DNA of 64,000 nucleotides from Clostridiaceae bacterium Marseille-Q4143 (GTDB lineage Bacteria; Bacillota; Clostridia; Lachnospirales; Lachnospiraceae). A program made the position numbers and the translations under genes. Below the pieces are notes generated by a model. The model saw only the letters and a program-made list of their open reading frames with translations. It was not told the origin of the DNA and did no database searches. Positions 1 to 8,468 of the stretch are shown here, piece by piece. Where the stretch lies: positions 2,552,416-2,616,415 of the forward strand of contig CP073693.1 in NCBI GenBank assembly GCA_018228645.1, read 5' to 3'. Each line of letters opens with the position of its first letter. Position 1 is the first letter of the stretch.

Positions 1-519
1 TATAAGACGAACCTTATCTACACCCATACTACCCAGGACGACGAGATGTACGAGGTGCTGCCTGACGAGAAAGAAATTCAAGAATGCATAGATAACTTTT
101 ATGTGCCATATCATCGACGGCTGGAACAACTTCTGGTGGAAAAGAAGAAGCATTTTCCAAAGGTGTATTTGCTGGATTTACATAGTTTTGGCTTGAATTT
201 TGGGGCGGATATTTTATTGGGCAGTAGTTTCGGGACAAGCTGCTCGGATGAATTTCTGAAGAAAATGGAACAGTTGTGTTCGAAGCAGGGATTCTCGGTA
301 AAATGCAATCAGGAATATGCAGGCGGCTATATTACCCGGCATTATGGACGGCAGGAACTTGGATATGAGGCATTGCAGATCGAACTATGGTATGGTGCTT
401 ATATTGAGAAGAGGGAGTTTGGAAAAGAAGAACTTCCAAGGATTCAAGAGAAGTTTTACGAAGATGCATGTGAAAGAATGAGTAGGGTGTTTGAAAACTT
501 AAGAAAATGTATAATGTAA
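1..519 (+). CDS. N-formylglutamate amidohydrolase-like protein, 5' end outside window
   Basis: Open from base 1 in this frame, so the ATG at 46 is probably internal and the true start lies upstream. The visible 172 codons carry features of the FGase family of zinc-dependent amidohydrolases: a LLDLHSFG segment (residues about 58-65 of the visible part), GGYITRHYG, and a QIELWYG stretch near the end, which fits the family's C-terminal half. The family hydrolyses N-formylglutamate or related N-acylated amino acids in the cytoplasm. The upstream genes are not visible, so the pathway cannot be told. The family assignment rests on these motifs; the substrate is not known. Confidence 0.72.
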   Translation, partial: YKTNLIYTHTTQDDEMYEVLPDEKEIQECIDNFYVPYHRRLEQLLVEKKKHFPKVYLLDLHSFGLNFGADILLGSSFGTSCSDEFLKKMEQLCSKQGFSVKCNQEYAGGYITRHYGRQELGYEALQIELWYGAYIEKREFGKEELPRIQEKFYEDACERMSRVFENLRKCIM

Positions 520-561
520 ACATCTGATGAAGGACTCGGAAGATAAAAGGTGAAACAGATA

Positions 562-1116
562 ATGAACATGAATTTTGACGTAAATCAAGTATTCCAGAAT
601 CGGCTGGCTGCGAGTCTGGGACTTGATAAATACCAATATATTATGGATCGAGTGAAGAAAACAGATCTATCTAAGGATTCGGATTTTCAGAAATCATTCA
701 ATAGTTTTTATCTAATCAGGAGAAATGAAGCCTGGAGAAACATATATTATGAGTACTTTGAACAAGTAAAATCTGAAATACCGACATTTTCAAATATTAT
801 TACATATTTATATGAGACAACAGGGAATATTGAACCATCCTTTTCCAGCAAAATGCTTGCATCTATATTTCCGGAGAAACCTATATGGGATCGTTATGTG
901 GTACAGAATCTGAATTTGAAACTTGAAGGAGCAACAAAAAAGGAAAAGCTGGAAAATGCGATGGCATTATATGCGGATATCGAAAAGTTTTACGCTGATT
1001 TCTTGAAAACGGATAAAGCGAACGAGTGTATCAAGGTATTTGATGAAACATTGCCGAATTATGAATGGATATCAGATGTAAAGAAAATTGATTGTATTTT
1101 GTGGAGCATCAGGTGA
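562..1116 (+). CDS. Conserved-looking hypothetical protein, 184 aa
   Basis: I do not recognise the family. The frame is open from a GTG at 550, but AAAGGTG at 546-552 sits at normal distance from the ATG at 562, which I take as the start; an ATG at 568 is also possible. The protein is soluble, mixed-charge, mostly helical in appearance, with many aromatic residues and no signal peptide, membrane segment or catalytic motif that I can name. It lies 42 bp after the amidohydrolase-like gene and is A+T-rich like the following 3 kb, suggesting an accessory region. It is followed by a perfect inverted repeat that probably ends transcription. Confidence 0.6.
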   Translation: MNMNFDVNQVFQNRLAASLGLDKYQYIMDRVKKTDLSKDSDFQKSFNSFYLIRRNEAWRNIYYEYFEQVKSEIPTFSNIITYLYETTGNIEPSFSSKMLASIFPEKPIWDRYVVQNLNLKLEGATKKEKLENAMALYADIEKFYADFLKTDKANECIKVFDETLPNYEWISDVKKIDCILWSIR

Positions 1117-1152
1117 TATTATATAACTTATCTTAACATTGAAAAAGCTTAA

Positions 1153-1203
1153 AACCATCAAAATGATTACTTTTTTGAAAAACAAACAATCATTTTGATG
1201 GTT
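1153..1203. terminator. Perfect 16-bp inverted repeat, probable bidirectional terminator
   Basis: Arms at 1153-1168 and 1188-1203 are exactly complementary over 16 bp with a 19-nt loop rich in T and A. The downstream side continues into AATTTTATTT, a weak T-run. The position, between the end of the hypothetical gene and the start of the HTH gene, fits a terminator. The long A+T-rich stem and large loop are less usual, so a small non-autonomous element or an operator for the next gene's HTH protein remain possible. Confidence 0.5.
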
Positions 1204-1272
1204 AATTTTATTTACAAATGGATATAATCATGATATGTTATAGAAAAGCGATTGGGTTTGGAGAATAAGAAT

Positions 1273-1821
1273 ATGAAAACAAGACAATTTGCGGTAAATG
1301 AATATGTAACATCAGAAGAAATTAAAACTGTAAGGAAGCAATTAGGATTGACGCAAAAAGAATTTGCACAGCTAATTGGAAGTTCCAAACCAACAGTGGA
1401 GCGCTGGGAGAGGGGAAATATGCAGGTGAAAGGGCCTGTCATTTTACTCCTTCAGATGTTGATTCACGATCCGGAGTATGCATTGCAGTTTGAAATTCTG
1501 CCCAAAGAGTTACCAGTGCGTATGTGGTACATGTATAAAAATAAAGTCTGTACATTGATTGATGTGGATGAAGTGAAGCAGATTGTTCGGATAAAAAATT
1601 ATGCAGACAATATTATGTTTTGGGCATTTGGAAGTAATCAAAATCCGGATATCGATGATTATCGGGAATTTTTGGAATCCAGATGCTTTCCCAAGACAAG
1701 GGATAAAATGAAGCTTGTATTGAAAGATATCGGAGTACCTTTTTACGATCTGTATCTGATTATTCAGAAAACAGAAGGCCGGATGGCAGAAGATGATTTT
1801 TGGATTCGGATTGAGAAATGA
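1273..1821 (+). CDS. XRE-type helix-turn-helix regulator with C-terminal extension, 182 aa
   Basis: The N-terminal part contains an XRE/MqsA-like HTH at about residues 14-55, with the recognisable LGLTQKEFAQLIG and SSKPTVERWERG segments. The C-terminal about 110 residues form a second, non-HTH region that I cannot name. ATG 1273 is chosen over the in-frame TTG at 1252 because GGAG at 1260-1263 is spaced correctly for it. The stop overlaps the upstream part of the next gene, a putative hydrolase, so the two are likely cotranscribed and translationally coupled. The HTH resembles that of antitoxin-type regulators, but the partner does not look like a known toxin. It probably binds DNA and may regulate its own operon. 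Confidence 0.75.
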   Translation: MKTRQFAVNEYVTSEEIKTVRKQLGLTQKEFAQLIGSSKPTVERWERGNMQVKGPVILLLQMLIHDPEYALQFEILPKELPVRMWYMYKNKVCTLIDVDEVKQIVRIKNYADNIMFWAFGSNQNPDIDDYREFLESRCFPKTRDKMKLVLKDIGVPFYDLYLIIQKTEGRMAEDDFWIRIEK

Positions 1822-1832
1822 TGGAGGAACAA

Positions 1833-2402
1833 ATGAAAAAGTTAGCCATATTTTTCCCGGGAATTGGTTATCACTGTGACAAACCATTGCTTTATTATGC
1901 AAGAAAGCTGACACAGGAATGTGGATATGAGGAGAGTATTTCGCTTTCTTATTCCTATGATGGTAGAAACATCCGTGGAGATGAGCAGAAGATGCAGCAG
2001 GCGTTTGAAGCGTTGTATGCACAGGCAGAGCAGCAGCTGTCAAAAGTGGATTTTGGAAAATACAGTGAGATTCTGTTTGTATCAAAGAGCGTGGGAACGA
2101 TTATCGCGTCCAATTATGCATGGAAATACAAAATTCCGTGCCAGCAGGTTCTGTACACTCCGCTGAAACAGACCTATGCATTCCCACATGAGAATGCCAT
2201 TGCATTTATAGGAACGAAAGATCCGTGGAGCAATACGGAAGAGGTGGTACGGCTTTCAGAGCAGCAGAAAGTATCAATTTATGTATATGAAGAAGCAAAT
2301 CACTCAATCGAAACACCGGATACCATGAAGAACCTGGAGTTGCTGACAGATGTGATGGAGAAGACAAAGAGATATATTCATTTATTTGAAATAATACAAT
2401 GA
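1833..2402 (+). CDS. Small alpha/beta-hydrolase-fold protein, 189 aa
   Basis: The sequence shows the order expected of a serine hydrolase: a nucleophile elbow of the form S-K-S-V-G at roughly residue 87, an acid in GTKDPW at about 130, and a histidine in EANHSIE near 155. The protein begins with a beta strand (KLAIFFPGIGYH) in place of the oxyanion-hole region. No signal peptide is seen, so it is cytoplasmic. ATG 1833 follows GGAGG at 1823-1827; the ATGs at 1818 and 1821 lie on the wrong side of that site. It is coupled to the HTH gene. Substrate unknown: esterase, thioesterase or acyl-peptide hydrolase activities are all possible. Confidence 0.7.
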   Translation: MKKLAIFFPGIGYHCDKPLLYYARKLTQECGYEESISLSYSYDGRNIRGDEQKMQQAFEALYAQAEQQLSKVDFGKYSEILFVSKSVGTIIASNYAWKYKIPCQQVLYTPLKQTYAFPHENAIAFIGTKDPWSNTEEVVRLSEQQKVSIYVYEEANHSIETPDTMKNLELLTDVMEKTKRYIHLFEIIQ

Positions 2403-2469
2403 GATATTGAGTTTAGTTTTGATTTATGGCACAATAAAACCGCATACTTAATAATCAGAGGGTAAAAAT

Positions 2470-3570
2470 ATGGCGATTAAATCAATAGATATTTTAAATG
2501 TGATGGTCTTTCAGAGACAATGGCGGAAAAATAATGGGGATTGTAAAATAGGGGAAGTAAAAACAGGAGATAAACTTTCAGATGCATTTCATTTAGGCTT
2601 TTGCAATGGAATTAACGTATTGATAGGTGAAAATGGTGTAGGAAAAACGACAATTCTTAAAATGATTTATGCAGCAACACAGTGGTCGTTTGAAAAGACA
2701 AATCCAGGAAAAACAAAGAGATTGTTAGATTTTTTTTCTAACAATTTGAAAAATTCAGAGATGCTGAAAAATACAGAAAGTGACTATTGTTACTATAAAG
2801 TATCTGATGGGACACACATATTTGAAGATAGTCTGACGCATGAAAAAATTTTAGGATATGAAGACTGGTTAGGGTTGAATATTCCGTCGGTATATATTCC
2901 AACAACAGAAATGCTTTCTCATTCAAAGGGATTTCTTGCAATGAATCAAAAATATACTATGCCATTTGATGGGACGCAGATAGATATTGTAGTAAATGCC
3001 TCCCTTCCGGAAACAAGGGAAATACCGGAATCATGCAAAGCAATTCTTGATGAATTAAGTGCAGCGATTGATGGAACGGTTATACAGGAAGACGACGTAT
3101 TTTATGTGTTAAAAAAAGATGGAAGAAAGATTGATTTCTCATTGGAAGCGGAAGGCTTACGGAAACTGGGATTGCTTTGGAAACTGATACGAAATGGATT
3201 ACTTGAAAAAGGATCAGTTTTGTTATGGGATGAGCCAGAGGCAAATTTGAATCCGGAATTGTATCCACTGGTTGCAGGAGTTTTGCTTAAACTGCAGGAA
3301 AATGGTGTGCAGATATTTGTTGCAACACATAGCTATAATTTTGCAAAATATTTGGAAATCCGGCGTAAAAATAGAGAGCAGGTGATGTTCCATAATTTAT
3401 ATAAGGGCACATCGGAATTACCAGATTCATTAAAAGACATGTCAGAAAAAAATGAAGAAACAGGTGAAGAGGAAGTTTACAGTAATTCTGCATACAGAAT
3501 GGAGGATCTGGAAGCCAATCACATCATGATGGCTGATAATAGTTTACTGGATGAAGTATATCGGCTTTGA
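2470..3570 (+). CDS. AAA ATPase of the ABC/SMC-like (OLD-type) class, 366 aa
   Basis: Walker A is GENGVGKT at residues 53-60. A Walker B with following D-loop-like residues (VLLWDEPEANLNP) lies near 250-262, and a switch histidine is in VATHSYNF near 285. The insert between the two motifs is short, with no long coiled coil, so it resembles AAA_15/AAA_21 stand-alone ATPases rather than SMC or RecF. No TOPRIM domain follows, so it is not a full OLD or GajA nuclease. Its 3' end overlaps or abuts the small nuclease-like gene, indicating a two-gene operon. ATPases of this class commonly pair with a nuclease effector in phage defence; that role here is inferred. Ribosome site: GAGGG just before 2470. 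Confidence 0.8.
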   Translation: MAIKSIDILNVMVFQRQWRKNNGDCKIGEVKTGDKLSDAFHLGFCNGINVLIGENGVGKTTILKMIYAATQWSFEKTNPGKTKRLLDFFSNNLKNSEMLKNTESDYCYYKVSDGTHIFEDSLTHEKILGYEDWLGLNIPSVYIPTTEMLSHSKGFLAMNQKYTMPFDGTQIDIVVNASLPETREIPESCKAILDELSAAIDGTVIQEDDVFYVLKKDGRKIDFSLEAEGLRKLGLLWKLIRNGLLEKGSVLLWDEPEANLNPELYPLVAGVLLKLQENGVQIFVATHSYNFAKYLEIRRKNREQVMFHNLYKGTSELPDSLKDMSEKNEETGEEEVYSNSAYRMEDLEANHIMMADNSLLDEVYRL

Positions 3571-3580
3571 GGAAATGAAA

Positions 3581-4099
3581 ATGAAAAAAATTTTTACCGA
3601 TGAAAATGAAGAGTATGGATTGGATTGTTCGCAGGCTATTTGGGCATCAGATCAACTTCATCAGATTTACCATGATGCAAAAGTACAGCTTTCAGATGCA
3701 GATTTTATGATTGAAAATTCCGAAAATGTTGTGATAATGGAATATAAAAATGCCAACACTGAAAAAGCGGTGGAACTTAGTTATAAGACCAAGCCATTTA
3801 ATCCTATGGAAGATAAAAAGGTAGGTTCAGTAATTCGAAAATTTTATGATTCTTATCACTATCTGTATCTTTTGGGTAAGCGAAAACCAGTACATTACAT
3901 TTATGTGGTAGAAGCACCTGGAAGTGATTCTACGATGAGAAAAAGGTTAAGAGGGCGTATGAAAACGTTGCTTCCATTTTCACTGCAGGAGAGTCTTGAT
4001 ACAGGAATAAAAATGATTGATAAAGTGGATGTCATGAGTATTGCGGAATGGAATAACGATGATATTTATGGAAAATATCCATTTGTCAAATTAAAATAA
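3581..4099 (+). CDS. Small PD-(D/E)XK-like protein, putative nuclease partner of the ATPase
   Basis: The protein has about 172 residues. A strand-hairpin pattern LSDADFMIENSENVVIMEYK contains an acidic residue (D41 or D39), then E54-x-K56, the spacing expected of a PD-(D/E)XK nuclease core. The region after it is basic (KRLRGRMK). No other known domain is apparent. GAGGAA at 3569-3574 fits the ATG at 3581; ATGs at 3551 and 3575 are in frame, and 3551 would overlap the ATPase gene by 20 bp. Coupling to the ATPase suggests a joint complex. The nuclease call is a motif-level inference; it could instead be a non-catalytic partner. Confidence is good that the gene is real, modest for function. Confidence 0.6.
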   Translation: MKKIFTDENEEYGLDCSQAIWASDQLHQIYHDAKVQLSDADFMIENSENVVIMEYKNANTEKAVELSYKTKPFNPMEDKKVGSVIRKFYDSYHYLYLLGKRKPVHYIYVVEAPGSDSTMRKRLRGRMKTLLPFSLQESLDTGIKMIDKVDVMSIAEWNNDDIYGKYPFVKLK

Positions 4100-4133
4100 G
4101 TTTTCAAATAGTACTAGGAGCGTTCCAGATGTA

Positions 4134-4162
4134 CCGACCACCTGTATTTCAGCAGTCGGTAT
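4134..4162. other. Inverted repeat in the convergent gap, possible weak terminator
   Basis: TACCGAC and GTCGGTA form 7-bp arms around a 15-nt loop between the ends of the nuclease-like gene and the MATE gene on the other strand. There is no clear T-run directly after either side, so terminator function is uncertain. Confidence 0.35.
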
Positions 4163-4194
4163 ACCTGGAATTATTCATTTTTTACGACAGGTAT

Positions 4195-5553
4195 TTACTG
4201 AATTTCCGCCAGTGCTTTCTTAAACTGAACGGCAAACAGAATGCATGTAAAGGTGACAGCGATCACATCTGCAATGGGCTCAGCCATATAGACGCCGGTG
4301 GTGGGGTCGGATACCACGTGAGGCATCAGGTAGATGAGCGGAAGCAGCAGGATAAATTTCCGGACAATAGCCACGACGATGGAGTTGACTGCTTTTCCAA
4401 GAGAGGTAAAGGTCATCTGACAGGCAATCTGAATGCCGAAGAGTCCCAGACCTCCGAAATAAATGCGAAGTGCCGGTGTGGCAAAGGCGATCAGGTCGGC
4501 ATCGGAAGTAAAGATGCTGATGAATACCTGGGGAACCAGCTGTACGGCAACCCACAGAAGGAGGGAATAGGTCAGGCAGGTACGAAGCAGCAGATGGAAA
4601 GTTTTCTTCACGCGGTCTGCATTTTTTGCACCGTAATTATAACTGGAGATAGGCTGCGCACCCTGGGCAATTCCCTGAAGCGGAAGCATGGCGAACTGCA
4701 TGACACTGGTCAGGATTGTCATGGTTCCAACTGCGATATCACCGCCGTAGCGAAGCAGGGAAGAGTTAAAGCAGACGGCAATGACACTCTCACTTGCCTG
4801 CATGATAAAGGCAGCAAGACCAAGGAAAATACAGGGCAGAATGGTTGCAGCTTCCAGCCGTAAATGATTGATACGGATATGGAGCTGGGTTTTCTTACCG
4901 CAGAGAAAGCGGATGACCCATACGCAGGAAATTGCCTGGGAGAGTACCGTTGCAAGGGCAGCTCCCTGTACGCCCATATGGAATCCGAAGATAAACACCG
5001 GATCCAGAATGATGTTGCAGACTGCACCGATCAGGACGGAGACCATAGAAATGGTGGTAAATCCCTGGGCAGTGATGAAAGCATTCATGCCAAGGGTCAG
5101 CTGTACGAACAGTGTTCCGAATGCATAAATCTGCATGTAAGCGGTTGCATAGCTGATGGTGTTGGAACTTGCACCAAAGGCCAGCAAAAGCGGTTCATTA
5201 AATCGAAGCAGGATTGCGGTCAAAATGCAGGAAATGATGATCTGCAGTGCAAAACAGTTGCCTAAGATCTTTTCTGCGGATGTCTGATCTTTTTTACCCA
5301 TAAAAATAGAGGCTCTCGGTGCGCCGCCGGAGCTGACCAGTGCGGCAAATGCCGATACAATCATGATAATCGGCATACAGACGCCGACGCCTGTGAGGGC
5401 AAGACTTCCCTCGCCGGGAATGTGTCCGATATAGATGCGGTCTATGATATTGTAGAGCATGTTAATGAGCTGTGCGACTACCGTGGGGATGGAAAGTCGG
5501 AATAACAGCTTTCCAATGGGTTCAGTACCTAAAAAATCTTCCTTATTCTGCAT
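4195..5553 (-). CDS. MATE-family multidrug/cation antiporter, 452 aa
   Basis: A polytopic membrane protein with the two-times-six-helix layout of MATE exporters and typical signatures: PTVVAQLINMLYNIIDRIYIG near the start, SSGGAPRASI, and the repeated internal half beginning around ILPCIFLGLAAFIMQASES. It exports cationic compounds using a sodium or proton gradient. The frame extends 30 codons upstream, but the N-terminal MATE motif and AAAGGAG at about 5565-5571 favour ATG 5553. A sigma-A-type promoter and an inverted repeat lie just upstream. It is the first of four MATE genes within 18 kb. Substrate not predictable. Confidence 0.93.
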   Translation of the reverse strand: MQNKEDFLGTEPIGKLLFRLSIPTVVAQLINMLYNIIDRIYIGHIPGEGSLALTGVGVCMPIIMIVSAFAALVSSGGAPRASIFMGKKDQTSAEKILGNCFALQIIISCILTAILLRFNEPLLLAFGASSNTISYATAYMQIYAFGTLFVQLTLGMNAFITAQGFTTISMVSVLIGAVCNIILDPVFIFGFHMGVQGAALATVLSQAISCVWVIRFLCGKKTQLHIRINHLRLEAATILPCIFLGLAAFIMQASESVIAVCFNSSLLRYGGDIAVGTMTILTSVMQFAMLPLQGIAQGAQPISSYNYGAKNADRVKKTFHLLLRTCLTYSLLLWVAVQLVPQVFISIFTSDADLIAFATPALRIYFGGLGLFGIQIACQMTFTSLGKAVNSIVVAIVRKFILLLPLIYLMPHVVSDPTTGVYMAEPIADVIAVTFTCILFAVQFKKALAEIQ

Positions 5554-5591
5554 GAGCAGCGTCACTCCTTTAAGTTTCTCTTTTTTTAGAA

Positions 5592-5607
5592 AGTTCATTT
5601 TTGAACT
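5592..5607. promoter_or_regulatory. Candidate operator for the MATE gene
   Basis: AGTTCA and TGAACT flank four T's, a 6-bp-arm dyad between the -10 box and the start codon of the minus-strand MATE gene. Its place fits a repressor site. No regulator gene is adjacent, so the binding protein is unknown. Confidence 0.35.
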
Positions 5608-5614
5608 AATTAAC

Positions 5615-5643
5615 ATCATAGAGCAGGAAAGGAAGAATGTCAA
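5615..5643 (-). promoter_or_regulatory. Sigma-A-type promoter of the MATE gene
   Basis: Read on the minus strand, TTGACA (5638-5643) is followed by a 17-bp spacer and TATGAT (5615-5620). This is a near-consensus vegetative promoter directed toward the MATE gene, giving a leader of about 55 nt. Confidence 0.7.
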
Positions 5644-5704
5644 GCTGTAAAAACTTCTGGTGTGTGTTATAATTTGGATAATGAATTTTTATGGGAGTAT
5701 GTAA

Positions 5705-6991
5705 ATGAAGGTATTGGGCATTGATATCGGGACCACCACCATCAGTCTGGTAGTGCTGGATCCGGAGCAGAAGAAAGTATGGGAATCCAGAACCATTTCC
5801 AATGGAACATTTATGGAGACTGCTCGGGAATGGGAACGGATACAGGATGTAAATAAAATCGTTGAGAAAACAAGGAAAGTCCTGGAAGGACTGCTGCATG
5901 CTTATCCGGAGGTGTCGTCCATCGGTCTGACCGGACAGATGCACGGAATCCTCTATGTGGATCGGGAAGGCAGATGTATCAGTCCTTTGTATACCTGGCA
6001 GGATGGTCGGGGTAATGTGTCGGATGAGCATGGGAAGACTTTGACAGAGATGGTTCGGGAGAAGACCGGGATTACGGTATTTACCGGATACGGTCTGGTA
6101 ACTCATTTATGGAACCAGCTGTACGGAGAAGTACCGGAAGAAGCAGTGGGGATCTGTACTATCGCAGATTATCTGGGCATGTGTCTGACCGGACGGAAAC
6201 AGCCCCTTCTACATGCCAGCAATGCAGCGAGCCTTGGATTCTATGATGTGAAAGAACATATTTTCCGCAGAGATATATTGCAGAATCTGGCGGTGAATAC
6301 GGAGATTTTGCCGGAGGTATGCCAGAATTTTGAGCAGCTGGGCACTTACCGGGGCATTCCGGTGACTGTGGCAATCGGAGACAACCAGGCAAGTTTCCTT
6401 GGTTCCGTGGGTTTGAAAGAAAGAACTTTATTATTAAATATGGGAACCGGTGGACAGATTTCCGTGCTGTCGCCGAACTATTTTGAAGTGCCGGGCATTG
6501 AGGCAAGACCCATTACAGAAGGAAACTATCTTCTGGTGGGTGCATCTCTCTGCGGCGGACGGGCCTATGCGATTCTGGAGCGGTTCTTAAGAAGCTGTGT
6601 CGGAACGGACGAGTCCCAGTATGAAAAAATGGAACAGCTGGCGAGAGCCGGACAGCAGCAGAAAGACCGGATGAAAGTGAATACCACCTTTAACGGAACA
6701 AGGGTTCATCCGGAACTTCGTGGAAGTATTCTGAATGTGAGCGAAGAAAATTTTACCCCGGAAGGGCTGGTGTATGGAGTGCTGGAAGGAATGGCAGCTG
6801 AGCTCTATGAAATGTTCCGGGTGATTCAGAAAGGAACCGGTATTCAGGCAGAACACCTCATCGCTTCCGGCAATGGCCTTCGGCGGAATCCGTTGCTGCA
6901 GGAGATCTGCTCAGATATGTTTGGAGCTACGCTTACGTTGGCAGATTATAGGGAAGAGGCTGCCTGCGGAGCAGCCGTGAGTAGCAGATAG
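5705..6991 (+). CDS. FGGY-family carbohydrate kinase, sedoheptulokinase-like
   Basis: It phosphorylates a sugar or polyol with ATP in the cytoplasm. The N-terminal phosphate-1 motif GIDIGTTTISLVVLD, GQMHG near residue 80, YTWQDGR near 100, and IGDNQASFLGSV before MGTGGQ mark an FGGY kinase; this set is closest to my knowledge of sedoheptulokinases (SHPK type) rather than xylulokinases. At 428 aa it is a little short: it stops right after EEAACGAA, where relatives continue for another helix of about 10-20 residues. A TATAAT at 5668-5673 is a likely -10. It stands alone between two MATE genes, so the sugar cannot be set from context. Confidence 0.8.
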   Translation: MKVLGIDIGTTTISLVVLDPEQKKVWESRTISNGTFMETAREWERIQDVNKIVEKTRKVLEGLLHAYPEVSSIGLTGQMHGILYVDREGRCISPLYTWQDGRGNVSDEHGKTLTEMVREKTGITVFTGYGLVTHLWNQLYGEVPEEAVGICTIADYLGMCLTGRKQPLLHASNAASLGFYDVKEHIFRRDILQNLAVNTEILPEVCQNFEQLGTYRGIPVTVAIGDNQASFLGSVGLKERTLLLNMGTGGQISVLSPNYFEVPGIEARPITEGNYLLVGASLCGGRAYAILERFLRSCVGTDESQYEKMEQLARAGQQQKDRMKVNTTFNGTRVHPELRGSILNVSEENFTPEGLVYGVLEGMAAELYEMFRVIQKGTGIQAEHLIASGNGLRRNPLLQEICSDMFGATLTLADYREEAACGAAVSSR

Positions 6992-7087
6992 AAGAATGAA
7001 GATAAGTAAAATTTGAATATGCTTTGAGTTCGTGATAGCATAAAGATATTGGAAATGATAACAGAATGTAAATGGGGATAGTAATCA

Positions 7088-8428
7088 ATGAATGAAAAGA
7101 AAAATACAGTGTTAATGACAGAAGGCGGCATTTTTAAGAACCTTCTCTTTTTTGCGACGCCGCTGATCCTGGGCAACCTGCTGCAGCAGATGTACAATGC
7201 AGTGGACTCGATTATTGTAGGAAATTATGTGGGAAGCAATGCACTGGCAGCAGTCGGGGCAGGTGCCTCTCTAATCTATCTGCTGATTGCATTCAGCCTG
7301 GGAGCTTCTGTAGGCGCAGGAGTGATCGTTTCCCAGTATCTGGGAGCGAAAGACAAAGAGGGGGTTCATAAGGCGGTACATACAGCGATGACAATCTCGA
7401 TCATTCTGGGACTGATTCTGACAGCAGGCGGTATTTTGTTTAGCCGGAAGTTGCTGGTGATGATGAATACACCGGCGGAAATCTTGGATGATGCAGCCTG
7501 TTATCTGCGGATTTATTCTTATGGACTGATTTTTAATGTGGTTTATAATATGGCGGCTGGAATTCTGAATGCGGCAGGAAATTCCAGAAGATCGTTGATG
7601 TATCTGGCAGCAGCGGCTGTGGTCAATATTTTTATGGATCTGCTGTTGATTGCAGGCTTGAAGATCGGTGTGGCAGGAGCAGCCATTGCGACCAACTTCA
7701 GTCAGGCAATCTCCTGCATCCTGGCACTGTGGTTCCTGTTCCGGGTTCCGGCGGATTACCGGATTTCGTTGAAAAGTCTTCGGATTCACAAAGCGATGGC
7801 GCTACGTATTATCCAGATAGGTCTGCCTACCGGAATCCAGAATATGGTTATTTCCTTTTCCAATATACTGATTCAGGCAAGCATTAATCAGTATGGGGCA
7901 ACGGCAGTGGCAGGATTCAGCGCATATCTGAAGATTGACGGCTTTAACATTCTTCCGGTGTTGAGCTTCAGCATGGCCATCACGACTTTTATCGGACAGA
8001 ACTATGGAGCAGGCAAATATGATCGTATGAAAAAAGGTATGTGGGTGACACTGCTCATGGGAATTGTGTATACAGTGCTCACAGGAATTCTTCTGCTCAC
8101 CTTCTCGGGGCAGATTATGAGGTTGTTCTCCGAGGATGTGGGTGTAATCGTCTATGGTCAGACAGCTATGCGGTATTTTTGCCCGTTTTACTGGATTCTG
8201 GCAATTCTTCATTCGCTGGCTGGAACGGTGCGCGGGACCGGAAAGAGCATACCGCCCATGGTGGTGCTTCTTGTTTCACTTTGCCTTTTCCGAATCGTAT
8301 GGATTCAGCTGGTATTGCCGTATTATACGTCTATTGAAGGAATTTTCATTCTCTATCCGGTTTCCTGGCTGGTGGGAGCAGTGCTGATGATTCTCTACAC
8401 CTGGAAAGGAAAATGGATAGAATTATGA
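7088..8428 (+). CDS. MATE-family efflux transporter, 446 aa
   Basis: A twelve-helix MATE protein with FFATPLILGNLLQQMYNAVDSIIVGNYVG at its N-terminus and the pseudo-repeat starting near residue 240 (LRIIQIGLPTGIQNMVISF). It closely follows the pattern of the Clostridia MATE group seen in two other genes here. The start ATG 7088 comes soon after a weak GGGGAT site. It lies 97 bp after the sugar kinase and before a broken peptidase gene, with the same direction. Export of toxic cations or metabolites is the known family role; the substrate is not known. Confidence 0.93.
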   Translation: MNEKKNTVLMTEGGIFKNLLFFATPLILGNLLQQMYNAVDSIIVGNYVGSNALAAVGAGASLIYLLIAFSLGASVGAGVIVSQYLGAKDKEGVHKAVHTAMTISIILGLILTAGGILFSRKLLVMMNTPAEILDDAACYLRIYSYGLIFNVVYNMAAGILNAAGNSRRSLMYLAAAAVVNIFMDLLLIAGLKIGVAGAAIATNFSQAISCILALWFLFRVPADYRISLKSLRIHKAMALRIIQIGLPTGIQNMVISFSNILIQASINQYGATAVAGFSAYLKIDGFNILPVLSFSMAITTFIGQNYGAGKYDRMKKGMWVTLLMGIVYTVLTGILLLTFSGQIMRLFSEDVGVIVYGQTAMRYFCPFYWILAILHSLAGTVRGTGKSIPPMVVLLVSLCLFRIVWIQLVLPYYTSIEGIFILYPVSWLVGAVLMILYTWKGKWIEL

Positions 8429-8468
8429 CAGAAAAGGTGTATTAAAATAATACAGGAGTGTGAACGTC

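Noticed and set aside
2470..4099. Gabija, Septu or OLD defence system
   Set aside because: The ATPase lacks a TOPRIM domain (Gabija GajA, OLD), and the partner has no HNH motif (Septu PtuB) or UvrD-like helicase motifs (GajB).
4129..5265. Plus-strand open frames opposite the first MATE gene
   Set aside because: Lys/Gly/Asp-rich text without hydrophobic pattern or domains; the MATE signatures on the minus strand explain the region.
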